The notes under the pieces are model-generated. The model was not told the origin of the DNA. It searched no databases and saw nothing but the letters and a program-made list of their open reading frames with translations. Made by a program: the position numbers and the translations under genes. From Elysia marginata (Eukaryota > Mollusca > Gastropoda > Plakobranchidae), in contig BMAT01003868.1 of assembly GCA_019649035.1 (NCBI GenBank), forward strand, positions 1-20,550: a stretch of DNA of 20,550 nt, written 5' to 3'. Shown here one piece after another: positions 1-10,112 of the stretch. The number at the start of each line of letters is the position of its first letter. Position 1 is the stretch's first letter.

Positions 1-86
1 TCTATAGTCTTCATTAGTACGGTAACAATAATTTTTTTTTAAATTTAATATTTTAGGAATGAAATTTTAACCAGGGTAACCGAATA

Positions 87-248
87 CAGTGGAATCCACT
101 TAAAGTCAACACCTTTAAGAGAAACTCTTGCTTTTTTCACAGTCCCATTTTGTATTTCTTTAATTTTTGTAATGGTTAAAGTCAACTCTTTCTTGAAGTC
201 AACACATCTTTTCGGCCCCGAGGTGTTGACTTTATCAGGATTCCACTG
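87..248. mobile_element. MITE-like inverted-repeat element, pogo/Tigger-like
   Basis: A 162-bp non-coding element is bounded by inverted repeats. The left end reads CAGTGGAATCC followed by TTAAAGTCAACACC, and the right end is the near-complement GGTGTTGACTTTA followed by GGATTCCACTG. The arms are about 27 bp with a few mismatches. Shorter direct copies of AAGTCAAC lie inside. Ends beginning CAGTGG are known from pogo/Tigger members of the Tc1/mariner superfamily, which duplicate TA. TA precedes the left end, but TG follows the right end, so the duplication is decayed or the assignment is wrong. There is no coding capacity, so it would have been mobilised in trans. The symmetry is seen directly; the family is inference. 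Confidence 0.65.
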
Positions 249-384
249 TGATTTCCGATTACCAAGTCAGTACTCTAAGATTACAGAACGGGATTACCCG
301 CTGCATTTATGCAATAATCCGGAAAAAATATTTTGACGCGATAATTTAGAACGTGTGTAGAAAAAGAACGAACAAAAAACCCTC
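249..384. other. Unassigned AT-rich spacer
   Basis: This stretch lies between the MITE and the first SINE-like copy. Its first bases (253-263) mirror 75-84 on the far side of the MITE, so the palindrome extends beyond the element. Nothing else was recognised. Confidence 0.4.
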
Positions 385-541
385 AGGTATAAATGATGCC
401 CTTATTTAGGGCGATGAAATTTTAATGGCTATGACCTATATACAGCCTGTTTCAAGGACTAATCATCGACCTGACGACGCTGTGCTCAAACCACGGACGC
501 CTAGGTGAGTAACGCAGGCGTCTACCAAAAGATCACGACGA
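385..541 (-). mobile_element. Diverged tRNA-derived SINE copy, same family as the SINE at 17891-18196
   Basis: Read on the minus strand from about 541, this stretch aligns along its length with the 5' half of the SINE at 17891-18196. It shares the box A region (GGTAGACGC), a degenerate box B (GTGGTTTGAGCAC), then GGTCGA, TTAGTCC and a shared AGGCT block, followed by ATTTC-TCGCC. The head is a decayed tRNA-like sequence of the type that drives Pol III transcription of SINEs. Homology fades near 385-400 and the L2-like 3' tail of the other copy is missing, so this copy is 3'-truncated or belongs to an older subfamily. It is not a functional tRNA gene: box B is damaged and no acceptor stem closes. 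The alignment was by eye. Confidence 0.6.
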
Positions 542-783
542 TTCATCCAATCTATGGTAATAGTCTTTCACGGCAACAGGCAGTCTCCAGACTTTACATG
601 CTTCCCACCAAAGCAAATTCAACTCATATTGCAGAACATATCAGTACAGCTGCTTGGTCGGTGCTCAAGTACTTACATTCCACATACTTCAGGCACTGCT
701 TTTAGCCAGGTATCTATTTTACAGGTGAATGGATTGGGCAAAATCTTGATAAACTGTTCTCCTAAGGTAACTCATTCATGAGT
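542..783 (-). other. Possible body of the tRNA-headed SINE at 784-856
   Basis: This stretch lies directly downstream, in minus orientation, of the tRNA-like head at 784-856 and ends where the next SINE head begins at 541. That position suits a SINE body, but I recognise no conserved central domain or LINE-like tail. The short open frames here have no coding character. Confidence 0.25.
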
Positions 784-856
784 CGATGCTAGGATTGCTA
801 GAATGCAAACGCCGGATTGCAAGTCAGACGTGCCAACCTCTGGACCACGCTGCCCC
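784..856 (-). mobile_element. Degenerate tRNA-like SINE head (Ala-TGC-like)
   Basis: On the minus strand from 856 the sequence reads GGGGCAGCGTGGTCCAGAGG, a good start plus box A, followed by an anticodon arm with loop CTTGCAA (anticodon TGC) and mostly paired stems. The T arm that follows is decayed: no clean GGTTCRANNCC box B is present and the acceptor stem does not close. This matches the head of a tRNA-derived SINE rather than a working tRNA gene. It differs from the head of the SINE at 17891-18196, so it represents a second family or a separately evolved head. Confidence 0.4.
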
Positions 857-1364
857 AATGGGGTATTTTATGATGTTGTGTGACAGACATTACAACCTCA
901 TACACACTCTAACAATCTTGAACGTTTTATCTGGTGAGCGGACTTGCTAACGTAGCTAGCCTGAATCTAGAAGGTCTCGGCCTTAACACAAATCTTTATT
1001 ATAATTATGTCGAGATAACCAGCACATGCTCGGAGTTGGTCGTATACAACCCGGAAACGCTGAATTCAAGTAGAAAAGGCCTTTACATGAAACTGTTTTT
1101 GCTTCTGTTGCACATCCCCAATAAAATCTTAATCTCAAGAAGGGTAGGATGAATTAAGAGTCTGTGCCTATCTCTGTTTCATTTTGTTAGTCTCTAGTTT
1201 CCCCGATGATTCTTAATGTTAGCCGATTTGTCTTTTTTTCTTATTCTGTTTACAGATTATTTTAATGACTTATCAGTTTTAGGATTAAAATGGCAGATAA
1301 AGAGATAATTGAGATTCGAGAAAACAATTTTTTAAAAAATTCTTTGTAAAGTGTTACATCCTGT
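857..1364. other. Unassigned intergenic sequence
   Basis: About 500 bp of AT-rich DNA. A 72-codon open frame (934-1152, plus) has no recognisable domain, and its translation looks like chance. I see no repeat shared with the rest of the window. Confidence 0.4.
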
Positions 1365-1442
1365 TAAACAAAAACAACTCATGCCGTTTATAAACAAACC
1401 GCAACAAGAAACAGCAACAACAAAAAACAAACAACAAAACAA
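1365..1442 (+). repeat. A/C-rich low-complexity tract
   Basis: The stretch is dominated by CAA, AAC and AAAC words on the plus strand with few other bases. It is an irregular simple-sequence tract, not a clean microsatellite. The small open frame crossing it (1351-1542) is a compositional artefact. Confidence 0.6.
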
Positions 1443-1629
1443 CGTAGCTACAAATCACAACGTTAGCATGCTAAAATCACAGTCCGCATTCTTTATTACT
1501 TATCATAAGGCGATTACTTATAAATGTTTTTTGTATGATTAACTTTAACCCAATTCTCGAAATTTTGTTCGAATGAAAATGGGATCTGTTTTATTAGTGT
1601 CATGGTGAAAACTTTGCTTGGTTATCCCC

Positions 1630-1787
1630 ATGCATGTCGCTAACTTGCATACAACAAGCTTTACAATCCTTTAAATGAACTGGCGTATACATTTGACTGT
1701 ATCTTCCTTACAAAAGTCAGAAAACAAGTATTTTTCAAATGGAAAGGTTTCAAGATTTAAATGCATTGAAGTCATAGTTAAACTGCC
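1630..1787 (+). repeat. Outlying satellite monomer (first copy)
   Basis: This is a single diverged copy of the 190-bp satellite. Shared words in the right order are CATGCATGT, CTTTACAATCCTTTAA, TGTATCTTCCTTACAAA, GAAAACAAGTATTTTT, GGAAAGGTTTCAAGATT and GTCATAGTTAAA. The block normally lying between CATGCATGT and CTAACT is missing. It marks the left edge of the array and is separated from the main block by about 450 bp of other sequence. Confidence 0.75.
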
Positions 1788-1822
1788 GAATGCGCTAACC
1801 CATACACCACCGGGTCTGTGAC
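1783..1822 (-). other. tRNA-like box A fragment abutting the satellite
   Basis: On the minus strand the sequence reads CCGGTGGTGTATGGGTTAGC then GCATTCGGC, which resembles the 5' half of a tRNA (acceptor end, box A and D-loop). After about 38 nt it runs straight into satellite sequence, so no anticodon or T arm is present. It may be a 5' remnant of a SINE or a chance match. Confidence 0.3.
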
Positions 1823-2236
1823 TGGCGATTGTTATTTAATTATAATATTATCATTCTTTATTTTTCTTTTTAAATGATACTTTTGTGATTATTAATAAAG
1901 GGTAAGCTTATAATGTAATTAGATATAGATGGCATTAAAAGTGGCTTACTGCGTCGAATAGATTCGCTTTTAGTAGAAAGTTTTATCTCGCCTCAACAGT
2001 CTGCCGTTGCGGTGGTGAGCTACAGCCGCTAGTCTAATTTGATTTACATCTAAATTCTTGTAGCAGTATCGACTGATAGCTAACTTGGCAGACGCAAAGT
2101 TGGTCCATTTCAATTTGCAAAGTTTACGTCTCAAACTGTCACTTGAAGCTGGTGAAAGGAACTTGAATTAAATATAAGAAGGCTGCGTGAACTAAATAAA
2201 TATGACGCAAATTCATGACTGAAACCGAAGTCGAAT
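1823..2236. other. Unassigned interruption between satellite copies
   Basis: About 410 bp of non-satellite sequence lies between the outlying monomer and the main array. The monomer phase is not preserved across it: the left copy stops after the GTCATAGTTAAA block and the right one restarts near GACAATCTTTAAGATG. It is therefore not a clean insertion. No inverted repeats, coding sequence or known element was recognised. Confidence 0.4.
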
Positions 2237-5200
2237 GACAATCTTTAAGATGTAAAGTTTTCAAGATTGTATTGCATTTAAGTCGTAGTTAATATCTCTT
2301 GAAGATGACTAAAATATGGAAATGTGTGGTGTACAGTGTCTCAACTCACATACAGAAAGCCTTTACAATCTTTTGGATAAACTGGTGGCTATAATTAACT
2401 GCATCTTCCTTACAACAATTTGAAAACAAGTATATTTAAAATAGAGAGGTCTTAAGATTGCACTGAATTTATATCAAAGTTAATGTCTCTTGAATATAAT
2501 AGAATATGGAATGTGCAGGTGGGTAGATAACACTGTCCTTAACTAACATGCAAAAAGCCTCTACCATCCTTTAGGTCTACTGATGTTTACATTCAACTAT
2601 ATCTTCCTTAAAAAAGGTTAGAAAACAAGTATTTTTTAATGGAAAGGTTTCAAGTTTTTACTGCAATTAAGCCATGGTTAATGTCTCTTGAAGACAACTG
2701 AAATGTGCAAGTGTGTAGTATACACAGTCCCTAACTCACATACATAAAGCCTTTACAATCCTTTAAGTCTACTGGTGTCTACTCTCGACTGTGTGTTCCT
2801 TACAAAGATTACAGTGAGGATCTTTGAAATGTAAAGGTTTCAAGATTGTACTGCATTTACGTCATAGTTGAAGTCTCTTGTCGATGATTGTACCATGCAT
2901 GTATGTAGTGTACTCTGTCCTTAACTAACATACGTAAGGCCTTTACAATCCTTTAAGTCTCCTGGAGTCTACATTCAACAGTATCTTCCTCACAATTGTT
3001 AGAAAACAAGTACTTTTTAATGAAATTGTTAGACGTTTTTTCCGCATTTAAGTCATAAATGTTTCCTCCTAAAGATAAATGGGAACTTGCAGGTGTGCAG
3101 TTTACACTGACCCTAACTTACATGCAAAAGGCCTATACAATTTTTAAAGTCTACTGGTGTCTACATTCGACTGTATGTACGTTACAAAGATTACCATGAG
3201 GACTTTTTAAATGTAAAGGTTTCAAGTTTGTACTGCATTTAAGCCATAATTGAAGTCTTTTAAAGATAACTGGAACATGCATGTGTGTAGTGTAAAGTGT
3301 CTCTAACTTACGTACATAAAGCCTTTAAAATCCTTTAAGTCTACCGGTGTCTTTATTCGATTGTATGTTCATTACAAAGAATATAATGAAGATCTTTAAA
3401 ATTTAAAGATTTCTAGTTTTACTGCATTTAAATCATAGTTAAAGTCTCTTGGCTATTAATGGTATAAATATGTGTGCAGTGTACACTGTCCCTAACTCAC
3501 ATACATAAAGCCTTAACAATCCTTTGAGTCTACTGGTGTCTACATTCGACTGTTTGTACGTTACAAAGATTACCATGAGGATTTTTAAATTTAAAGGTTT
3601 TCAGATTGTACTGCATTTAAGTCATAGTTGAAGTCTCTTGGAGATGATTGGAGTATGTATGTGTGTTGTGTACACTGTCTCGAACATACATACATAAAGC
3701 CTTTTTTATCCTTTAAGTCTACCGGTGTCTACATTAGACTGTATTTTCCTTACAAAGATTACAATGAGGATCTTTGAAACGTAAAGGTTTAAAGATTGTA
3801 CTGCATTTAGGTCATAGTTGAAGTCTCTTGTCGATGATTGGACCATGCATATATGTTATGTACGCTGTCCCTAACTAACATTCATAAGGCCTTTACAATC
3901 CTTTAAGTCTACTGGTGTCTACATTAAACAGTATCTTCCTCACAATTGGTAGAAAACAAGTACTTTTAAAGAAATGGTTCAAAATTTTTTTGCATTTAAG
4001 TCATAGTTGGCTTCTCTTAAAGATAATAGGAACATGCAGGTGTGTAATTTACACTTTCCCTTACCCCCCTACATAAGGCCTGTACAACTCTAAAAGTCTA
4101 CTGGTGTCTACATACAACGGTATCTTCCGTAAAAAGTTTTAAAAAAAAACAAGTATTTTTAAATGAAAAAGGTTTCAAGATTGTACTGCATTTAGGCTAT
4201 AATTGAAGTCTCTTAAAGAATTGGAATATGTATGAATGTAGTGTACAATGTTCTTAACTCACATACATAAAGCCTTTACAATCCTTTAAGTCTACTGGTG
4301 TTTATAATTTTATTCGAATGTATCTTCCTTACAAAGATTACAGTGAGGATCTTGGAAATGTAAAGGTTTCAAGATTGTACTGAATTTAAGTCATAGTTGA
4401 AGTCTCTTGTCGATGATTGTACCATACATGTATGTAGTGTACGCTGTCCCTAACTAACATACGTAAGGCCTTTGCAATCATTTAAGTCTCCTGGTGTCTA
4501 CATTCAACAGTATCTTCCTCACAAGTATTAGAAAACAAGTACTTTTTAATAAATAGGTTCGACGTTTTTTCCGCATTTAAGTCATAATTGATTTCTCTTG
4601 AAGATAATAGGGAACATGCAGGTGTGTAGTTTACACTGACCCTGACTCACATGCATAAGGCCTGTACAATTCTTAAAGTCTACTAGTGTCTATATTCGAC
4701 TGCGTGTTCGTTACAAAGATTACCATGAGGATCTTTGAAATTTAAAGGTTTTAAGATTGTTTTGCATTGAAGTCATAATTGAAGTCTCTCGACGATGATT
4801 GGAGTAAATATAGTTGTAGTGTACGCTGTACCGAACTTACAAGTTAAAGCCTTTATAATCCTTTAAGTCTACCAGTTTCTACATTTGACTGTATGTTCCT
4901 TACAAAGATTACAATGAGGATCTTTGAAATGTAAAGGTTTCAAGATTGTACTGCATTTAAGTCATAGTTTAAGTCTATTAACGATGATTGGACCATGCAT
5001 GTGTATAGTGAACGCTGTCCTTAACTAACATACATAAGGCCTTTACAATACTTTAAGTGTACTGGTGTCAACATTCAACAGTATTTTACTCACAATTGGT
5101 AGAAAACAAACACTTTTTAATGAAATGATTTGAAGGTTTTTCGCATTGAAATCATAATTGATTTCACTTGAAGATAATAGGAACATGCAGGTGTGAAGTT

Positions 5201-8200
5201 TACACTGTCCCTAACTCACCTACATAAGGCCAATACAATTCTTAAAGTCTACTAGTGTCTACATACAACGGTATCTTCCTTAGAAAGTTTAAAAAACAAG
5301 TATTTTAAAATGATAAAGTTTCAAGATTGTACTGCATTTAAGTCATAATTGAAGTCTTTTAAAGATGATTGAAACGTACAATGTCCCTAACTCACATACA
5401 TAAAGCTTTTCCAATCCTTTAACTCTACTGGTGTCTATATTCGACTGTATCTTCCTTACAAAGATTACAATGAGGATCTTTGAAATTCAAAGGTTTCACG
5501 ATTGTACTGCATTTAAGCCATAATTGAAGTTTCTTAAAGATGATTGGAACATGCATGTGTGTTGTGTACAATGTCTCTAACTCACAAACATTATGCCTAT
5601 ACAATTCTTTAAGTCTACTGGTGTCTCCATTCAACGGTATCTTCCTTAGAAAGGTTAGAAAACAAGTATTTTTATACGGAAAGATTTCAAGATTGTACTG
5701 CATTTAAGCCATATTAAAGTTTCTTGAAGATGATTGGAAAATGCATGTGTGTAGTGTACATTGTCCCTAACTCACATACATAAAGCCTTTAAAATCCTTT
5801 AAGTCTACCGGTGTCTATATTCGTTTGTATGTTCGTTACAAATATTACAATGAGGATCTTTGAAATGTAAAGGTTTCAAGATTGTACTGAATTTAAGTCA
5901 AAGTTGAAGTCTCTTGGAGATTATTGGAGTATGTATGTGTGTAGTACACACTATCCCTAAGTCACATATATAAGGCCTTTACAATTGTTTAAGTCTAATA
6001 ATGTCTACATTCAACGGTATCTTCCTTAGAAAGGTTAGAAAACAAGTATTTTTAAATGGAAAAGTTTCAAGTTTGTACTGCATTTAAGCTATAATTTAAG
6101 TCTCTTGAATATAATAGGAACATGCAGGTGTGTAGTTTACACTGTCCTTAAATCACATTCATAAGGCCTATACAATTCTTTAAGTCTACTGGTGTCTCCA
6201 TTAAACGGTATCTTCCTTAGATATATTATAAAACAAGTATTTTTATATGGAAAGGTTTAAAGATTGTACTGCATTTAAGTCATAGTTGAAGTCTCTTGAA
6301 GATAATTGGAACATGCATGTGTGTAGTGTACACTGTCCCTAACTCACGTACATAAAGCCTTTGAAATCCTTTAAGTCTACCGATGTCTACATTCGTTTGT
6401 ATGTTCGTTACAAAGATTACAATGATGATCTTTGAAATTTAAAGATTTCAAGATACATACATAATGCCTTTACAACTCTTAAAGTGAACTATTGTCTTCA
6501 TTCTACTGTATCTTCCTTATAAATGTTATAAAACATGTATTTTATAAATGAAAAGGTTTAAAGATTGTACTATAAAAAAAATTATTTAACTCTTTGTTGA
6601 AGTCTCTTGGAGATTATGAGAACGAGCATGTGTGTAGTGCAAATTGTCTGTAATTCACATACACAATGCTTTTACAATCTTTAAGTCTACTTGTGTCTAC
6701 ATTCAACGGTATCTTTCTTACAAAGGTAAGACATTGATGATCTTTGAAATGTAAAAGTTTCAATATTGTACTGCATTTATCCATAAGTGAAGTCTTTGGA
6801 AGATGATTGGAACATGTTTGTATTTAGTGTACACTGTCCCTTACTTACATACATAATGCCTTTAAAATTCATTTTTTGAACTAGTGTCTACTATCAATTG
6901 TATCTTCCTTACAAAGGTTAGCCAACAAGTACTTTTCTAATGGAAGGGTGTCAAGATTGTACTGCATTTAATCCATAATTAATGTCTCTTGGAGATGATT
7001 AGAAAATGCATGTTTGTAGTGTACATTATCCCTAACTTACATATATTATGCCTTTACAACCCTTTAGGTCTACTGGTGTCAACATTCAACGGTATCTTCC
7101 TTGAAAAAACAAGTATTTTTTAAATGAAAAGGTTTAAAGTTTGTACTGCATTTAACTCTTGATTGAAGTCTCTTGAAGATTATTGGAACATGTTTGTGTT
7201 TAGTGTACACTGTCATTAACTAACATACATTAAGCCTTTAAATTCCTTAAAGTTTACTGGTGTTTATGTTCAACGGTATCTTCCTTACAAAGGTTATAAA
7301 ACAAGTATTTTTGAATGAAAAGGTTTAAAGTTTGTACTGCATTCAACTCTAAGTTGAAGTCTGTTAGAGATGATTGCATAATGCATGTGTGTAGTGTATT
7401 CTGTCCCTAAGATACATACATAATGCGTTTACATTTCTTTCATTGAACTGGTGTCTTCATTCCACTGTATCGTCTTTACAATGGTTATAAAACAAGTTTT
7501 TTTTTTCAAATGAAAAGGTTTAATGATTGTACTGCATTTAACTCGTGATTGAAGTCTCTTGAAGATGACTGGAACATGTTTGTGTTTAGTGTACACTGTC
7601 ATTAACTCTCATACATAAAGCCTTTACAATCCTTTAAGTTTACTGGTGTCTATATCTACATGTATCTTCCTTACAAAGGTTGGAAAACAAGTATTTTATA
7701 TACAAAGGGCTAAAGATTATAGTGCATTTAAGTCATAGTTAAAGTCTTGTGAAGATGATTGGAACATGCATGTGTGTAGTGTACACTGTCCCTAAGATAC
7801 ATACATAATGCCTTTACAATTATTTAAGTCAACTATTGTCTTCATTCTACTGTATCTTCCTTAAAAAGGTTATAAAACAAGTATTTTTAAAATGAAAAGG
7901 TTTAAAGTTTGAACTGCGTTTAACTTCTAGTTGAAGTCTCTTGGAGATGATTAGAACGAGCATGTGTGTAGTGTATATTGTCCCTAATTCATGTATACAC
8001 AATGCTTTTACAATCTTTCAAGTCTACTTGTGTCCAAATTCAATGGTATCTTTCTTTCAAAGGTTAGACATTGATGATCTTCGATGTAAAAGTTTAAATA
8101 TTGTACTGCATTTAATCCATAGTTGAAGTCTTTTGAAGATGATTTAAACATGCGCGTGTGTAAAGTACACAGTCCCTTGGCAACATCCATAATGTCTTTT

Positions 8201-9045
8201 TAATTCTTTAAGTGGACAAGTGTCTTCATTCCACTGTATAGTCCTTACAAAGGTTATAAAACAAGTATTTTTAATGAAAAGGTTTTAAGATTGTACTGCA
8301 TTTAACTCTTAGTAAAAGTCTCTTGAAGATGATTGGAACATGCATGTGTATAGTGTACACTGTACTTAACGCACATACATAATGCCTTTACAATCCTTTA
8401 AGTCTACTGGTGTCCATATTCAACGGTTTCTTCCTTACAAAAGTAATAAAACAAGTAAATTTTTTAAGAAAAGGTTTTAAAGTTGTACTACAATTAACTC
8501 TTGATTGAAGTCTTTTGAACATGATTGGAACATGCATGTGTGTAGTGTACACTGTCCCGTAGAAACATACATAATGCCTTTATAATTCCTTAAGTGGACT
8601 AGTGTCTTCATTCCACTGTATCTTCCTTACAAAGGTTATAAAACAAATATTTTAAGAGTGTACTATATTTGAGTAATAGTTAATGTCTATTGAGAATGAC
8701 TGAAATGTTCGGGTGTTTAGTGTGCACTGTCCCTAACTCACATACAAAAAGCCTTTACAATCCTTAAAGTCTTCTGTTGTCTGCATTTAACGGTATCTTC
8801 CTTATAAAGGTTATCAAACAAATATTTTGAAATGAAAAGGTTTGAAGTTTTTACTGCATTTAACTCTTAGTTGAAGTCTCTTGGAGGTGATTAGAACATG
8901 CATGTGTGTAGTGTACACTGTCCATAGCTCACATACATAATGCCTTTACAATCCTAAAGTCTTCTGGTGTCTACATTTAACGGTATCTTCCTTACAAAGG
9001 TTAGAAAACATGTAACTTTTAGATGAAAACGTTTAAAGATTGTAG
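2237..9045 (+). repeat. Main block of the ~190-bp satellite array (about 36 monomers)
   Basis: Head-to-tail copies all read in the same direction. A landmark, TGTACTGCATTTAA or a variant, recurs near 2273, 2463, 2660, 2850, 3043, 3233, 3422, 3612, 3803 and so on to 8857 and 9040, averaging about 188-190 bp. Other blocks present in most copies, in order, are CATGCATGTGTGTAGTG, TACACTGTCCCTAACTCACA, TACATAAAGCCTTTACAATC, CTTTAAGTCTACTGGTGTC, TGTATCTTCCTTACAAAG, AAAGGTTTCAAGATTG, and GTCATAGTTGAAGTCTCTTG. Copies differ at roughly 10-25 percent of positions by eye. Small open frames such as 5425-5703 (minus) cross monomers and show the repeat, not a gene. The monomer resembles no satellite I can name. 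Confidence 0.95.
9042..9045. other. Candidate target-site duplication, left copy (GTAG)
   Basis: GTAG just before the transposon matches GTAG at 12989-12992 just after it. In the satellite consensus this site reads TTGTACTGCATTTA, so removing the insert and one GTAG restores a monomer. An alternative is a decayed 8-bp duplication: TGTAGTCG at 9041-9048 against GGTAGTGC at 12988-12995. Confidence 0.45.
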
Positions 9046-9048
9046 TCG

Positions 9049-9106
9049 ATGGCCGGCACACCAAACCTATTATGTGGCTATTTTTCTAGTCGGCGCATCA
9101 AACCTC
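9049..9106 (+). repeat. Left terminal inverted repeat of the transposon
   Basis: It starts ATGGCCGGCACACCAAACCT and ends TCGGCGCATCAAACCTC. It pairs with the right end over about 58 bp with interspersed mismatches in the middle, and the outermost 7 bp and innermost 17 bp match best. Confidence 0.8.
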
Positions 9107-9144
9107 CCAAATGCACTTAAAAGGTTTGAGAGCTGTCTGATCGA

Positions 9145-9185
9145 GCGAATCAAACCTCGGATCGCAGTTGCGAGGTTTGATGCGC
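9145..9185. repeat. Subterminal hairpin built from the GCGMATCAAACCTC motif (left end)
   Basis: GCGAATCAAACCTC (9145-9158) and GAGGTTTGATGCGC (9172-9185) are complementary at 13 of 14 positions, with a 13-nt loop between. The forward motif also occurs at 9093-9106. A shorter inverted piece, GGTTTGA, lies at 9123-9129. Such iterated subterminal motifs are commonly transposase-binding sites in TIR elements; that role is inferred here. Confidence 0.75.
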
Positions 9186-9189
9186 CCGT

Positions 9190-10112
9190 TTTTATGCGAC
9201 GTGGAGGATTTTGTTATTAGCAAACCTCTGAGGTTCATTACTTTTATGTTGCGTAAACTAAGGAGTAATAATTTACTGACTTAAAAACCGTAGCCAAGTA
9301 CCAACAAAACTATTTTGATTTTTTCATTGTGATGAACATAGTCACCATTCTTCACGGAGTGTAATTTTTTTTTCAATTCTCAAAAAAAAATACAGTAAAT
9401 TATAGGGGCAAAAGAATTTTAACTAGTTTATTTCTCCTTGTACATGTTTGTCGTTTTTCAGATTCCATTTGTAAATAATCTAATCATTTTTTAAAGTTAA
9501 GTTTATGGTTTGTACCTAAAAACCACCAAGACCTCAGACAGTGCACTGAGTAAAGCTGCAGGCGTCCACTATCTTTCTCTAAGTTTAATCAACTGTTGTC
9601 TTCATGTTATATTAGAATTTCTTTTCCTTTAAGAATTGGCAACTTTTTAACTACAAAGTCTTTACAAGAGATGTTAACGAAATATCAGTGTCAAGTTTAT
9701 TTAAAACAAAAGATTTTTCATTTCAGAATGACTGAAAAAAAAACCCGAAAAATTAGTGCGCAATAAAATGAATAACTTTCACTGCTTTGTTGAGAAACAA
9801 TAATTTTATTGTGGGCAGTTGTAACCATTAATGTCAAAATAAAACCAATATCTTCATTTCTCATAAAACTTGATAGTAGAAGTCACAACAAAAGCTACAT
9901 TGACGTCAACTTTTATCTTTGAATATTTTATTCCCACAAAGATAGATCGATTTAGATTATAATTACTGCCCTGTTGAGCACTTTAAAAAATTTTAGAACA
10001 AGATTATAGTTGGGCCTCAACCTGTCTTCCCAGGCCAAATAATTAAAATGCATTGACTGTGAATTATCTTTGAAAGTTGTGTGTCAGGAAATGGACTTAT
10101 CGAGTAAATGTT
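9190..10112. other. Transposon interior, unassigned
   Basis: About 920 bp of AT-rich sequence without a convincing open frame. On the minus strand AATAAA (near 9797-9803) lies downstream of the open frame ending at 10113 and could serve as its polyadenylation signal, though that motif is frequent by chance in such DNA. Confidence 0.35.

Noticed and set aside
505..781. Two overlapping plus-strand open frames of 66 and 75 codons
   Set aside because: They overlap a SINE-like region read on the opposite strand and have no recognisable protein motif.
5425..5703. 92-codon minus-strand open frame
   Set aside because: It lies wholly within the satellite and repeats the monomer in translation. Neighbouring monomers are broken in the same frame.
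2237..9045. CRISPR-like regular repeats
   Set aside because: The whole 190-bp unit is repeated, with no short repeat plus unique spacers, no cas genes, and an animal context.
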